A stretch of DNA of 35,008 nt from Flavobacterium sp. (GTDB lineage: Bacteria; Bacteroidota; Bacteroidia; Flavobacteriales; Flavobacteriaceae), in NCBI GenBank assembly GCA_025351785.1, contig JANXVF010000095.1, positions 1 to 35,008 of the forward strand. The letters are read 5' to 3'. Both the position numbers and the translations under genes were made by a program. The first letter of the stretch is position 1; each line of letters begins with the position of its first letter. This document shows, one piece after another, positions 7,563 to 17,875 of the stretch. The notes beneath the pieces were generated by a model that saw only the letters and a program-made list of their open reading frames with translations, had not been told where the DNA came from and did not search any database.

Positions 7563-8414
7563 TTATTTATTCAAAATATGATATGCAATTAATCCGTCAA
7601 TAGGACGCCGGAGTACATTTCCTATTTTAACATGATGCTTTTGTAATACTATTTCTAGTTCTTCTTTCAAATAGAACGCAATAGAACCTATAAAATGAAC
7701 AGGAACATCTTGATAATTTTCAAATTGTTTGATGTAGTTTTCTACAAAATCCTCCATTTCTTGCAGGATGTATTTTTTGCAAAAATCGCTTTCCTTATGT
7801 TTGATTAAAAATTTTGCAAAAGTAGCTAAATAAGCATTTGGATTTGGCTCCTTATATAAATTATGCTTTACATAATCGGGTTCTACATTATACTCTTCCT
7901 GAAATTCTTTGGCTAAATCGCTTGGCATTTGATTAAAATAAAAACCTCTTAGTAAATGACGACCAAATCTATTTCCAGAGCAATCATCCATAGCAATATA
8001 TCCAAGCGATTGCACCTTTTGGTGCAAAACTGAACCATCAAAATAACTACAATTTGATCCCGTTCCTAGGATGCAAACTATTGCCTTTTCATTCTTTGGA
8101 GTTGTTGCATAAACTGCTGCATAAGTATCTTCATGAACACTAATATATGCTTTTTTGAAATATCCTTGAAAAACTTCGGCTAAAAATATTTTCATCCTAT
8201 CAGTACCACAACCAGCACCATAAAAATATAAATGAGTTGTTTTTAGTTTATTATGAGAAATATCAAACTTATCCTCTAAGCGCGAAATAATTTCATCTTT
8301 ATTGAGAACTTCAGGATTTAAGCCTAGCGTTTGAGTTGTAAAAAGCACTTTGCCATTGTCGTCAATTGCAATCCAATCTGCTTTTGTGGAACCGCTGTCT
8401 ACAAGTAATTTCAT
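7563..8414 (-). CDS. BadF/BadG-type ATPase, N-acetylglucosamine kinase-like
   Basis: A 283-residue ASKHA-fold sugar kinase-like protein. The phosphate-1 loop is DSGSTKADW (6-14); a second phosphate/adenosine segment is CILGTGSNCSYFDG (about 114-127); EDTYAA (95-100) lies in the sugar-binding region. This pattern matches the eukaryotic-type GlcNAc kinase / BadF-BadG-BcrA ATPase family, and the length fits. The likely reaction is ATP-dependent phosphorylation of an amino sugar in the cytoplasm, but substrate cannot be read from sequence. It is the last gene of a minus-strand block after gap, separated from it by 76 nt that contain a perfect 15-bp inverted repeat. Confidence 0.82.
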   Translation of the reverse strand: MKLLVDSGSTKADWIAIDDNGKVLFTTQTLGLNPEVLNKDEIISRLEDKFDISHNKLKTTHLYFYGAGCGTDRMKIFLAEVFQGYFKKAYISVHEDTYAAVYATTPKNEKAIVCILGTGSNCSYFDGSVLHQKVQSLGYIAMDDCSGNRFGRHLLRGFYFNQMPSDLAKEFQEEYNVEPDYVKHNLYKEPNPNAYLATFAKFLIKHKESDFCKKYILQEMEDFVENYIKQFENYQDVPVHFIGSIAFYLKEELEIVLQKHHVKIGNVLRRPIDGLIAYHILNK

Positions 8415-8429
8415 ATATGAAAATTAAAA

Positions 8430-8480
8430 AATTAAGAATTAAAAATAAAGAGGCTATCTTCAATCTTTTAATTCTTAATT
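8430..8480 (-). promoter_or_regulatory. Perfect 15-bp inverted repeat between gap and the kinase gene
   Basis: AATTAAGAATTAAAA (8430-8444) is the exact reverse complement of TTTTAATTCTTAATT (8466-8480), with a 21-nt loop. Read on the minus strand it begins about 10 nt after the gap stop codon and ends 15 nt before the kinase start. It could be an A/U-only intercistronic hairpin that protects the gap mRNA 3' end or lowers read-through. There is no T-run typical of a terminator. Confidence 0.5.
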
Positions 8481-8490
8481 CAGTTTGTTT

Positions 8491-9501
<1,011 letters not shown>

Positions 9502-9519
9502 TTATGTTTATTTGAATGT

Positions 9520-9566
9520 GATTATTTGATTATTTACAAGTTTGATTATTTGTGTTTTTGATTATT
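9520..9566. repeat. Four GATTATT heptamers with 8-bp-based spacing
   Basis: GATTATT occurs at 9520, 9528, 9544 and 9560, a spacing of 8, 16 and 16 bp, in the leader/promoter region of gap. On the gap strand the motif reads AATAATC. It may be a cluster of regulator sites, or simply slippage in AT-rich DNA. Confidence 0.5.
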
Positions 9567-9603
9567 ATCGATTTATCGAATAAACAAATAAAGAAAAATC
9601 GAA

Positions 9604-10590
9604 TTAAGTTGACATAATTTCTGAAACTCTCAGCAATTCTCGATCGATTTCAGATTTTCCTTTGATAGCTAATTCCAAAGGAGTTAAAGCCACTTTATCG
9701 TTTATTATTCCTACCATATAATTAGATTTTCCGTCTAATATTGATTCGACTGCTTTAACACCAAGTCTTGAAGCCAAAACTCTGTCGTAGCATGACGGAG
9801 AACCACCACGTTGCATGTGACCTAAAACGGAAACTCGTACATCATATTCTGGTAAATTTTCTTCAATATAATCTTTCAGCTCAAATACATTTTTCCCTAT
9901 TTTATCTCCTTCGGCAATAACCACGATACTTGACGATTTGCCCGATGCTTTACTTTTCTTTAATGAATCTAGCAATCGGTCTAATCCTAAATCTTCCTCT
10001 GGAATAAGAATTTCTTCGGCACCAGCACCAATTCCTGCATTTAATGCAATATGACCCGCATCACGACCCATTACTTCAACTAGAAATAATCGATTGTGCG
10101 AGCTAGCAGTATCTCTAATTTTATCAATCACCTCGACAACAGTATTTAAAGCTGTATCGTACCCAAGTGTGTGACTCGTTCCAAATATATCATTATCAAT
10201 AGTTCCTGGTATTCCCATAACTTGAAATCCGTATTCGCTATTAAAAATCTCAGCTCCTGTAAAGCTTCCGTCACCACCTATAATAACTAAAGAATCGATT
10301 CCCGCTTTAACTAAATTTTCATACGCTTTTTTTCTGCCTTCTGGGGTCATAAACTCTTTTGAACGAGCAGATTTTAAAATTGTTCCTCCTTTATTTACTA
10401 TATTATTTACAGAACGAGCATTCATTTCTTTAAAATCGCCTTCGATCATTCCTTGATATCCACGATAAATTCCAACACAGTCAATTTTATGATAGGCACA
10501 GGTTCTAACCACCGATCTGATTGCTGCATTCATTCCAGGAGAATCGCCTCCCGAAGTAAGGACTCCAATTTTTTTAATAGTTTTTGGCAT
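9604..10590 (-). CDS. pfkA: ATP-dependent 6-phosphofructokinase
   Basis: 328 residues, close to the bacterial PfkA length. Residues 8-16 give the nucleotide loop (GVLTSGGDS). GGDGS (105-109) with Gly108 indicates ATP rather than pyrophosphate use. PGTIDND (128-134) holds the catalytic Asp132. EVMGRDAGHIAL (172-183) and HMQRGGSPSCYDR are substrate-binding signatures. It phosphorylates fructose-6-phosphate, the committing step of glycolysis. It is first in the minus-strand block pfkA, gap, GlcNAc-kinase-like. Two candidate -7 elements lie upstream on the minus strand: TACTTTG close to the start (10623-10629) and an exact TATTTTTG at 10719-10726. Neither has a convincing -33 partner. Confidence 0.97.
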   Translation of the reverse strand: MPKTIKKIGVLTSGGDSPGMNAAIRSVVRTCAYHKIDCVGIYRGYQGMIEGDFKEMNARSVNNIVNKGGTILKSARSKEFMTPEGRKKAYENLVKAGIDSLVIIGGDGSFTGAEIFNSEYGFQVMGIPGTIDNDIFGTSHTLGYDTALNTVVEVIDKIRDTASSHNRLFLVEVMGRDAGHIALNAGIGAGAEEILIPEEDLGLDRLLDSLKKSKASGKSSSIVVIAEGDKIGKNVFELKDYIEENLPEYDVRVSVLGHMQRGGSPSCYDRVLASRLGVKAVESILDGKSNYMVGIINDKVALTPLELAIKGKSEIDRELLRVSEIMST

Positions 10591-10755
10591 TAAATAGTGT
10601 AAAGATTAGGTTGTAAAAATAGCAAAGTAGAATTTACTATTTGTGTAAGTACTATAAAATTTGACAGATTTAATAAAATGCAAACGTTTTCGTTGATAAG
10701 TTTCTATTTTATGAGGTACAAAAATATCAATTTGATAAATACAGATTTTTTGAAA

Positions 10756-13700
10756 TCAATTTTCATTTGGAATTGCCTGCTTATTATGAATTAGTTCATC
10801 ATCTGATTTATTTTGATTCTTTTTATCTTTTTCTGATTTGTCAATAAATTTTGAACCCTCAGGTAATGGATTAGAATCTTCTACGTCAGACTCTGGTTTT
10901 TCTATTTTACCTAATTTATTTTTCTTGAAAATTTTATTTACTAATTCACTAAAGGTATCAAAATCGACTTCATATGAAACTCCAATTCCTTGCGTATAAC
11001 CAATTCCTTGACCGATATAATTTATATCATTCTCTCTATTAAAAATTCTTAAATTTAATGTTCCATCGTCATTAACACGGTATTGCGCTTCAAAATTTCC
11101 TACAACTGCAGACTCACTTACACCACCAACAGGAACACCAACTTTACCATTAATGGTAATTCGATCATTAATTTTGGTAGAGAGTGTAACTCCAAAACGA
11201 CCATTAGTTTGATTCAAAGCAGATTTATCACCTTGAACATAATCTACATTAAGTTGGATTTTATCATTATCGCTTTTAAAAATATCGCCAAACAAGGCAC
11301 TTGCTTTTTCATATAATAAATTTGTAGGTTGCGTTTGTCCTACTCCTTCCTGACTTAAAAAACTTCCCGTAGCAAGCAGTGTTAAAGCTTGCGTTTGTCG
11401 TGCATCTTTATCGCCAAGTTTTGCCTCTATCTCTGATTTACGAACCGAATTTACATTTGGAAAATTAATATTAAAATCGGGTTCAGGATTTCGTAAACTT
11501 CCCTTTACTCCAATTACAACTTCTACCGGGATTTTTTTGTTAAACGAATTGCTACCAATCAATACATCGGGGTTTGCTTCTGTTTTATAAACCGCTTCTA
11601 AATTTAAATTTGCTCTTAGCGGATCGCCTTCCCAAACAATTGATCCATATTTTTTTACTGTAAATTTCTTGTCTATTAATCCTCCATATTTAAAATTATA
11701 AATACCCTCCCAAACCTGAAAATCTCCATATATTTCAAATTTTCCGCCTGTATTTATAGCTAAATTTAGAGTTCCGTTGCCGCTTCCTTTCATTCCATGA
11801 CCCGAATCTCTGTCTAAAATTACTTCAATTGTTGCTACAGGCGTAATTTCGAAGTCGAAATTCATTTCTAGTCCATTGTAATTTTTATCTAAATTAGGAT
11901 CTGGAATTCCTAACTTATATTTCTCATTTTTGGTTACAAAATGAATATAATTTTTATCGCCTGATGATTCCGCGTTATTTATTGGAATTTTTATATCAGT
12001 ACCTTTCTCAGATTTGGCTTTAACATTTATAGTCAAACCACTTGTAGGTCCTTTAAGTGTAGCGCCTCCTTTTATAAATGCAGTACCAAAATATGCGGCA
12101 TCTTCATGATCTTTTGTGTTTAGAGCTAGCAATCTATTAGAGTCTATTGTTAAATCTAATTCCCAATTTCCAAATTGCTTATGTTTGATAAATCCTTCTA
12201 AACTAGCGTTAGTATTATATTTTGAATCGGTAATATTGGTTTTCGGAATTGAAAATTTATTTTTTGTAATATCAATAATCGAATTTGAATCTATTATATA
12301 ATCAACATTCAAATATGGAATTGTAAGTCCAACATTGTCTGCTAGTAGTCGACCGTTGTAATCTATATCGCTTACTTTTCCTGTCAAACTTGCATTTCCT
12401 GTTACAAATCCTCTGATGTTTGAAATTACATCGCCACCCAAATTACTTAAAACTCCAAGATTAAATTTCTGGAAATTCAAATCTAAATTTATTAGTGTTT
12501 CTTCGCCTTCTATTTGTAAATTCCCATCTGCAGTGAACGATTTTAGATTTTCATTTTCGATAACCGATTTTATATAAAACTTTTTAAAACTTTCATCTCC
12601 ATTTATATCAAGATTTAAATCTCCAAGTTTGTTATCGTTTATAAATAATTCTTTAATGTCAAGTTGTGCTGTGGGTTGATATATCGAATTGTTTTGTTTT
12701 AAATACAAATCGCCATTGAGTCGCCCGTTAAATTTAAATTTTTCAATATCGGGAGTTACCTTATTTAAATCTACATCATGAAACGATAATCTCAAATCTT
12801 TAGTGCGCTTTCCGTCAAGTAGACCCGTAATTTGCATAGACTGATTTTCGTGAGAAATAATAATGTCATCAAAAGTGAAATTTTTAAATCCTTTATCAAA
12901 AACTAACTTATTTTTATCATCATTTTTTTCATTAATAAACCACAAATAATCTTTTAGCATAACCTCAGATTTGCTAAAACCTACAATATTTTTGTTGTCT
13001 TTATTAATGGTGTGATACAAGTTCAGGTTAAAATTGTCTTTCCCTTTTTCACCGCCTTTAAACTCTACTCTAAAAGCTAAAGTATCTTTTGAAGTAACAT
13101 TAATAAGCGAAAAATCACGGGCTTTATAGAATTTAGTTTTAATACTATCTATCTGGACAAAAGTGTTATAAAGTGGGTTTTTATTATCAATTTCAAACCT
13201 AACATTGTCAAGATGATTATCAAATGCATCGATTTTTTTTGAATTAAAATTCATTTTAAAATCATTTGTATCAGATTTGATGCTTCCGGTAAGTGTAGCA
13301 GTAGAATCTACAGAAATTTTAGGGTTTAAAATTTCTATAATTTTATTAAATTCAGAAAAATTAAATTTTAAATACTGTCCTTTTTTTAAAGGGTCTAATT
13401 TAAAATTGGTATACAAACTTCCTAGCGAATTTTGAACCATTTTCTGAATTTGAGTAAAATCAAATTTGCCCGAAATTTCACCTTTTATGGCATTTGGCGA
13501 ATAAATACTGATAACACGTTCGTTATTAATATCAAATTTTGAACTTACATTTAATTTGTCAAAAAAGTAAATATCTTTCGGATTTTGATAAGATGCATTT
13601 GTAACTACAATATCTCCTCTTAAATTATTAACAGAATTTCCGGCAACTTTTATCAATACATCTCCTTTGAATACTGAAATTGAATCATTTACAAAATTCA

Positions 13701-15297
13701 ATTTTTTAAGGTTTACATAATCTACTTTTGCATGAAAATCGTAAATATTTTCTTTTTTGGATAAATCAACTAATCCATTAAAATCTAAAAATAAATTAGG
13801 ATCGTTTACGTTGATTTTACCTTTAAAAATTGGCTTTTTAAAACTCCCATCAACATTTATATTTTGATAAGTATATCCGTTATAACGAGCACTTTTAATA
13901 TCGCCAGAAAATTTTGTGTTTAAATATTTTTCGGTAAATCCTTTACCATCAACATCAATATCCAATGTAACTTTACCAATATCTTTACGATTCAAAAAAC
14001 TTCCTACATCAAAATTATCTAAAATTATTGAACCATTATAGGAGGCATCATTGATATTATTCAAATTTGTCATCAATAATTGAGATTTAATATTTCCTAA
14101 AATGGTTTTTAGTTCAAAATCCGCATCAACAGTTTTAGTAGTAATCTCGGCATCTCCAATAAGGGTAAATCGTCCTAATTTTTTTAACGAAGATGGTAAT
14201 TTTTTCCTTAAAACATTTGGCAATAAACTCGTTAAATTATCATAACTTGAAGCAACTTTTTTAAAGGAACCCTTCATATAAAAATCGCCTTGACCTGATT
14301 TCGCAAATAAATTTTTAAAATTTACATTTCCTATAATTTGAGAATTCTTTGTATCAATCAAAACAAGATTTTTTAAAATCAAGTTGTTTAAAGTACCATC
14401 AATTTTAGACTTAAAATTAAAATTTTGATTAGGAGCAATATCGGTATAAAAAAATCGAATATCGTTGGTAGCAATTTTTGCACTGTCGGTAGTTATATCA
14501 AAAATTACTCTGTTATTAAAATCAGAAAAATCATTGTTATCACGATTATATTTTAATAGGATTGATCCTTTAAAACTAGAATTACTAGTTATTAAATCAA
14601 GTTTTTTGAGGGAAATATTTTTTTTAGTATAGTTAAATTCAGTTTTTAAGTTTTCAACTACTAATCCGTGATGGTCTTGAAAAGACATTTCATCGACATC
14701 CATATTTACTTCTGGACCTAAAATTTTAAAATTATTTAAAACTCCGTTTAGTTTAGTAAAATCTATTTCCTTTTTAACCAATGTGTTTTCATCAGTTAAA
14801 ATAAAATGGCTTTGGGTAATTATAACTTTTTTTGAAGTCATTAAAAAAAGGCTATTTGACTTCTTTTTTGTTTCAAATACTTTTAAAAATTTATCAAAAT
14901 TAGAATCTTTTTCTTTCTTATATGTTTTAAGATTAAAAACTAAACCATCTGCACGTATGGTGCCAAGTATTAAATCTCCATTTATAATTTTATTAGCATC
15001 CAGTATGCTTGTGTTGAGTCTAGTTGCATAAATTAAAGTATCTTTCTTATAATCTTTAATTAAAATTTTTTTTAATTTTATACTCCCAAAAATGGTTACT
15101 GCAACTTGATCTACATAAATATCTGTGCCATATTTTTTATTAAGCTTATTTGTGTAGTAATGTGCAATTTTAGTTTGTACACTAGGTAATGATAAAGCAA
15201 TTCCAGCACACAACAATAGAAGTAATAGTACTAAAAAAGTACGAAATACTATTTTGCGAAATGTTTTAAAACTCGATTTTTTTATGTTTTTTTCCAA
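10756..15297 (-). CDS. TamB-like translocation/assembly module protein (DUF490)
   Basis: A 1513-residue AsmA/TamB-superfamily protein. A membrane anchor (about residues 18-36, following a basic FKTFRKIVFR stretch) precedes a very long periplasmic region of repetitive beta-strand sequence, as expected for the hydrophobic-groove 'bridge' fold. The C-terminal third (about 1050-1450) contains the DUF490/TamB domain, including segments such as GGKFEIYGDFQVWEGIYNFK and LTLLATGSFLSQ. A charged, Lys/Asp/Glu/Asn-rich tail of about 50 residues ends the protein and looks disordered. Family members link inner and outer membranes in lipid transport and outer-membrane protein assembly. The partner TamA/BamA is not encoded here. 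It is divergent from tsaD with 112 bp between them. Confidence 0.9.
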   Translation of the reverse strand: MEKNIKKSSFKTFRKIVFRTFLVLLLLLLCAGIALSLPSVQTKIAHYYTNKLNKKYGTDIYVDQVAVTIFGSIKLKKILIKDYKKDTLIYATRLNTSILDANKIINGDLILGTIRADGLVFNLKTYKKEKDSNFDKFLKVFETKKKSNSLFLMTSKKVIITQSHFILTDENTLVKKEIDFTKLNGVLNNFKILGPEVNMDVDEMSFQDHHGLVVENLKTEFNYTKKNISLKKLDLITSNSSFKGSILLKYNRDNNDFSDFNNRVIFDITTDSAKIATNDIRFFYTDIAPNQNFNFKSKIDGTLNNLILKNLVLIDTKNSQIIGNVNFKNLFAKSGQGDFYMKGSFKKVASSYDNLTSLLPNVLRKKLPSSLKKLGRFTLIGDAEITTKTVDADFELKTILGNIKSQLLMTNLNNINDASYNGSIILDNFDVGSFLNRKDIGKVTLDIDVDGKGFTEKYLNTKFSGDIKSARYNGYTYQNINVDGSFKKPIFKGKINVNDPNLFLDFNGLVDLSKKENIYDFHAKVDYVNLKKLNFVNDSISVFKGDVLIKVAGNSVNNLRGDIVVTNASYQNPKDIYFFDKLNVSSKFDINNERVISIYSPNAIKGEISGKFDFTQIQKMVQNSLGSLYTNFKLDPLKKGQYLKFNFSEFNKIIEILNPKISVDSTATLTGSIKSDTNDFKMNFNSKKIDAFDNHLDNVRFEIDNKNPLYNTFVQIDSIKTKFYKARDFSLINVTSKDTLAFRVEFKGGEKGKDNFNLNLYHTINKDNKNIVGFSKSEVMLKDYLWFINEKNDDKNKLVFDKGFKNFTFDDIIISHENQSMQITGLLDGKRTKDLRLSFHDVDLNKVTPDIEKFKFNGRLNGDLYLKQNNSIYQPTAQLDIKELFINDNKLGDLNLDINGDESFKKFYIKSVIENENLKSFTADGNLQIEGEETLINLDLNFQKFNLGVLSNLGGDVISNIRGFVTGNASLTGKVSDIDYNGRLLADNVGLTIPYLNVDYIIDSNSIIDITKNKFSIPKTNITDSKYNTNASLEGFIKHKQFGNWELDLTIDSNRLLALNTKDHEDAAYFGTAFIKGGATLKGPTSGLTINVKAKSEKGTDIKIPINNAESSGDKNYIHFVTKNEKYKLGIPDPNLDKNYNGLEMNFDFEITPVATIEVILDRDSGHGMKGSGNGTLNLAINTGGKFEIYGDFQVWEGIYNFKYGGLIDKKFTVKKYGSIVWEGDPLRANLNLEAVYKTEANPDVLIGSNSFNKKIPVEVVIGVKGSLRNPEPDFNINFPNVNSVRKSEIEAKLGDKDARQTQALTLLATGSFLSQEGVGQTQPTNLLYEKASALFGDIFKSDNDKIQLNVDYVQGDKSALNQTNGRFGVTLSTKINDRITINGKVGVPVGGVSESAVVGNFEAQYRVNDDGTLNLRIFNRENDINYIGQGIGYTQGIGVSYEVDFDTFSELVNKIFKKNKLGKIEKPESDVEDSNPLPEGSKFIDKSEKDKKNQNKSDDELIHNKQAIPNEN

Positions 15298-15338
15298 AAT
15301 TAAAACATGTGTTTTAAATAAGAAACCTTTAAAATAGT

Positions 15339-15346
15339 TACTTTTG
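15339..15346 (+). promoter_or_regulatory. -7 promoter element TACTTTTG for tsaD
   Basis: An exact TAnnTTTG match 63 nt before the tsaD ATG, giving a leader of about 55 nt. There is no TTG at the -33 position, so it is supported by the -7 half only. Confidence 0.5.
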
Positions 15347-15409
15347 TATTTGATGTAAAAATAGAATTTATTACCATATTATACTACACTCAAGCAAAAA
15401 TTATACCTA

Positions 15410-16432
15410 ATGTTACCAAAAGATATTTATATTCTTGCCATAGAAAGTTCATGTGACGATACCGCTTGTGCAATTTTAAAAAATAATAAAGTATTATCAA
15501 ATGTAGTTGCTGGACAAAAAATTCATGAGCAGTATGGAGGAGTGGTTCCAGAACTTGCCTCAAGAGCACATCAACAAAATATTGTACCAGTACTCGAAGT
15601 TGCTCTTAAAAATGCAAATGTTTCTAAAGATCAACTTACTGCAATAGCTTTTACACAAGGCCCTGGTTTGATGGGATCACTATTAGTAGGAACCTCTTTT
15701 GCAAAATCGTTATCTATGGCTCTTCAAGTTCCACTTATTGCTGTAAATCATATGCATGCCCATATTTTGGCTCATTTTATAGATGAAGAGGGATTTGACA
15801 AACCTGAATTTCCATTTTTAGCCCTTACCATTTCGGGTGGACATACTCAAATTGTAAAAGTAAATAGTTTTTTTGATATGAAAATTATTGGCGAAACAAC
15901 TGATGACGCAGTAGGAGAAGCCTTTGACAAAACCGCAAAAATATTGGGATTGCCATATCCTGGCGGACCACTTATAGATAAATATGCAAAACTAGGAAAT
16001 CCGAATGCATTCAAATTTACTAAACCAAAAGTTCCAGAATTGAATTTTAGCTTTTCTGGTTTAAAAACTCAAATTTTATATTTTATTCAAAAAAATGTTG
16101 CTGCAAATGAAAATTTTATTGCTGAAAATATAGAAGATATTTGTGCCTCAATCCAACATATTATTATCGAAATATTGATGGAAAAATTAAAAATGGCAGT
16201 TGCAAAAACTGGAATTACTCAAATCGCTATAGGTGGTGGAGTTTCGGCAAATTCTGGCATTAGAGAAACCTTGAAAAATGCTGAAAATATGTATCAATGG
16301 AAAACTTTTATCCCTAAATTTGAATATACTACTGATAATGCTGCGATGATTGGCATTGTTGGATATCATAAATATTTACATAACAAGTTTGAAAATACAA
16401 CTGTAACATCAAAAGCTAGAATTGAATTTTAA
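15410..16432 (+). CDS. tsaD: tRNA N6-adenosine threonylcarbamoyltransferase
   Basis: 340 residues, the normal TsaD length. The N-terminal ASKHA motif is IESSCDDTACAI (11-22). The metal-binding pair His114/His118 lies in AVNHMHAHILAH, and the nucleotide-binding motif SGGHTQ occurs at 142-147. GGGVSANS and the TDNAAMIG segment near the C-terminus complete the active site. With TsaB, TsaC and TsaE it makes t6A37 on ANN-decoding tRNAs; those partners are not in this window. It is divergent from tamB, and the rsmE start codon comes one nucleotide after its stop, so the two are probably co-translated. Confidence 0.97.
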   Translation: MLPKDIYILAIESSCDDTACAILKNNKVLSNVVAGQKIHEQYGGVVPELASRAHQQNIVPVLEVALKNANVSKDQLTAIAFTQGPGLMGSLLVGTSFAKSLSMALQVPLIAVNHMHAHILAHFIDEEGFDKPEFPFLALTISGGHTQIVKVNSFFDMKIIGETTDDAVGEAFDKTAKILGLPYPGGPLIDKYAKLGNPNAFKFTKPKVPELNFSFSGLKTQILYFIQKNVAANENFIAENIEDICASIQHIIIEILMEKLKMAVAKTGITQIAIGGGVSANSGIRETLKNAENMYQWKTFIPKFEYTTDNAAMIGIVGYHKYLHNKFENTTVTSKARIEF

Positions 16433-16433
16433 T

Positions 16434-17144
16434 ATGCAATTATTTTACAATCCTTTACTTACAGAAAAACACACTTCATTTTTATTTGATAAAGAAGAAA
16501 GTAAACATATAGTAAAAGTATTGCGCAAGAAAGAAGACGATATATTGTTTGTTACCAATGGTTTAGGTTATCTGTTTAAAACCCAAATTATACTCGCATC
16601 AGATAGTAAATGTTCTGTTTCGATTTTATCATTTGAAAAAAAAGATGAGCCTAAATTTAAATTACATTTAGCCGTTGCCCCAACAAAAATGAATGAGCGG
16701 TATGAATGGTTTTTAGAAAAAGTAACCGAAATAGGAATACAAGAAATAACACCAATTATTTGTGAGAATTCTGAACGTAAAGTTATTAATGTAGATCGAT
16801 TTAAAAAAATAATCGAAACCGCTATGAAACAATCATTACATTGTTATTTACCAAAACTTAATGACCCTATTTTATTTAGAGATTTTTTAAAACAACAGTT
16901 TGATGGACAAAAATTTATTGCACATTGTGAGGAAGATGAAAAAAAATCATTAAAATCAGCTTTAATACTAAACGAAAACGTAACAATATTAATTGGTCCC
17001 GAAGGAGATTTTTCGCAAAAGGAAATTCTAACAGCGCTAGATTATAAATTTAATCCCGTACATTTGGGTTCAACCAGATTACGAACAGAAACTGCAGGTG
17101 TTGTTGCCTGCCATAGTGTAGTTTTTACAAATCAATATTTATAA
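16434..17144 (+). CDS. rsmE: 16S rRNA (uracil-1498-N3)-methyltransferase
   Basis: 236 residues from the ATG at 16434. A longer frame would need a TTG at 16422 inside tsaD, and family members start at the MQLFYNP-type sequence. An N-terminal PUA-like domain (to about 70) precedes a SPOUT methyltransferase domain with PTKMNERYEW (83-92), IGPEGDF (187-193) and the knot-forming LGSTRLRTETAG (211-222). It methylates U1498 of 16S rRNA after 30S assembly. It sits between tsaD and the DUF4159 gene, whose ATG comes one nucleotide after its stop. Confidence 0.95.
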   Translation: MQLFYNPLLTEKHTSFLFDKEESKHIVKVLRKKEDDILFVTNGLGYLFKTQIILASDSKCSVSILSFEKKDEPKFKLHLAVAPTKMNERYEWFLEKVTEIGIQEITPIICENSERKVINVDRFKKIIETAMKQSLHCYLPKLNDPILFRDFLKQQFDGQKFIAHCEEDEKKSLKSALILNENVTILIGPEGDFSQKEILTALDYKFNPVHLGSTRLRTETAGVVACHSVVFTNQYL

Positions 17145-17145
17145 A

Positions 17146-17781
17146 ATGAAAAAAATAATTTTCTGTATTTTATTTCCTTTATTAGGATTCTCACAAGAAA
17201 TTGCATTGTTAAAATATAATGGTGGTGGCGATTGGTATGCAAACCCTACTTCACTTCCTAATTTGATAAAATACAGCAATCAAACAATTAAAACTACTAT
17301 AAAATCAAAGCCAGCAACTGTTGAACCTAGTAGTCCAGATATTTTTTCATATCCATTTGTGCATGCAACTGGTCATGGAAATATAATTTTTAACGATGCC
17401 GAAATTTTAAACCTAAGAAACTACATGTTATCAGGGGGATTTATGCATTTTGATGATAATTACGGATTAGATGAATACATTCGTAAACAAATAAAATTAA
17501 TTTTTCCAAATAATAATTTAGTCGAAATTCCCGCCAATCATCCTATTTTTCAAAAACCGTTCAACTTTGCATCTGGATTGCCAAAAATTCATGAGCATGA
17601 CGGCAAACGTGCTCAGGCATTTGGAATTTTCGAAAACAATCGTCTTGTTTTACTTTACACTTATGAGTGCGATTTAGGAGATGGTTGGGAAGACGAAGAT
17701 GTACACCATGACCCAAAAGAAGTACGCGAAAAAGCACTAAAAATGGGAGCTAACATTCTGAATTATATTTTTAATGATTAA
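17146..17781 (+). CDS. Exported DUF4159 domain protein
   Basis: 211 residues with a signal peptide (about 1-16, ending LGFSQ). The rest matches the DUF4159 pattern: NGGGDWYANP (25-34), HATGHGN (73-79), a Rossmann-like segment MLSGGFMHFDDNYG (94-107) and NHPIF (131-135). The fold resembles the class I glutamine amidotransferase-like family but lacks a nucleophilic Cys at the expected position, so a binding role is possible. The C-terminus is rich in Asp/Glu/His (DLGDGWEDEDVHHDP), which could bind metal. The function is unknown. It follows rsmE with a 1-nt gap and is closed by a terminator. Confidence 0.85.
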   Translation: MKKIIFCILFPLLGFSQEIALLKYNGGGDWYANPTSLPNLIKYSNQTIKTTIKSKPATVEPSSPDIFSYPFVHATGHGNIIFNDAEILNLRNYMLSGGFMHFDDNYGLDEYIRKQIKLIFPNNNLVEIPANHPIFQKPFNFASGLPKIHEHDGKRAQAFGIFENNRLVLLYTYECDLGDGWEDEDVHHDPKEVREKALKMGANILNYIFND

Positions 17782-17822
17782 TTATAAACTAATCTTTACG
17801 ATTATAAAATTTTTAATTACTG

Positions 17823-17851
17823 AAAACTCGCTATTGTGAACGAGTTTTTTT
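17823..17851 (+). terminator. Terminator of the tsaD-rsmE-DUF4159 unit
   Basis: AAAACTCG (17823-17830) pairs with CGAGTTTT (17841-17848) around a 10-nt loop and runs straight into a T-tract. It sits about 40 nt after the stop of the DUF4159 gene and separates that unit from the AI-2E family gene at 17876. Confidence 0.8.
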
Positions 17852-17875
17852 ACATTTACTTTTTATAAATTATTA

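Noticed and set aside
16422..16433. TTG start for rsmE inside tsaD
   Set aside because: RsmE proteins begin at the MQLFYNP-type sequence, and an ATG is present there at 16434.
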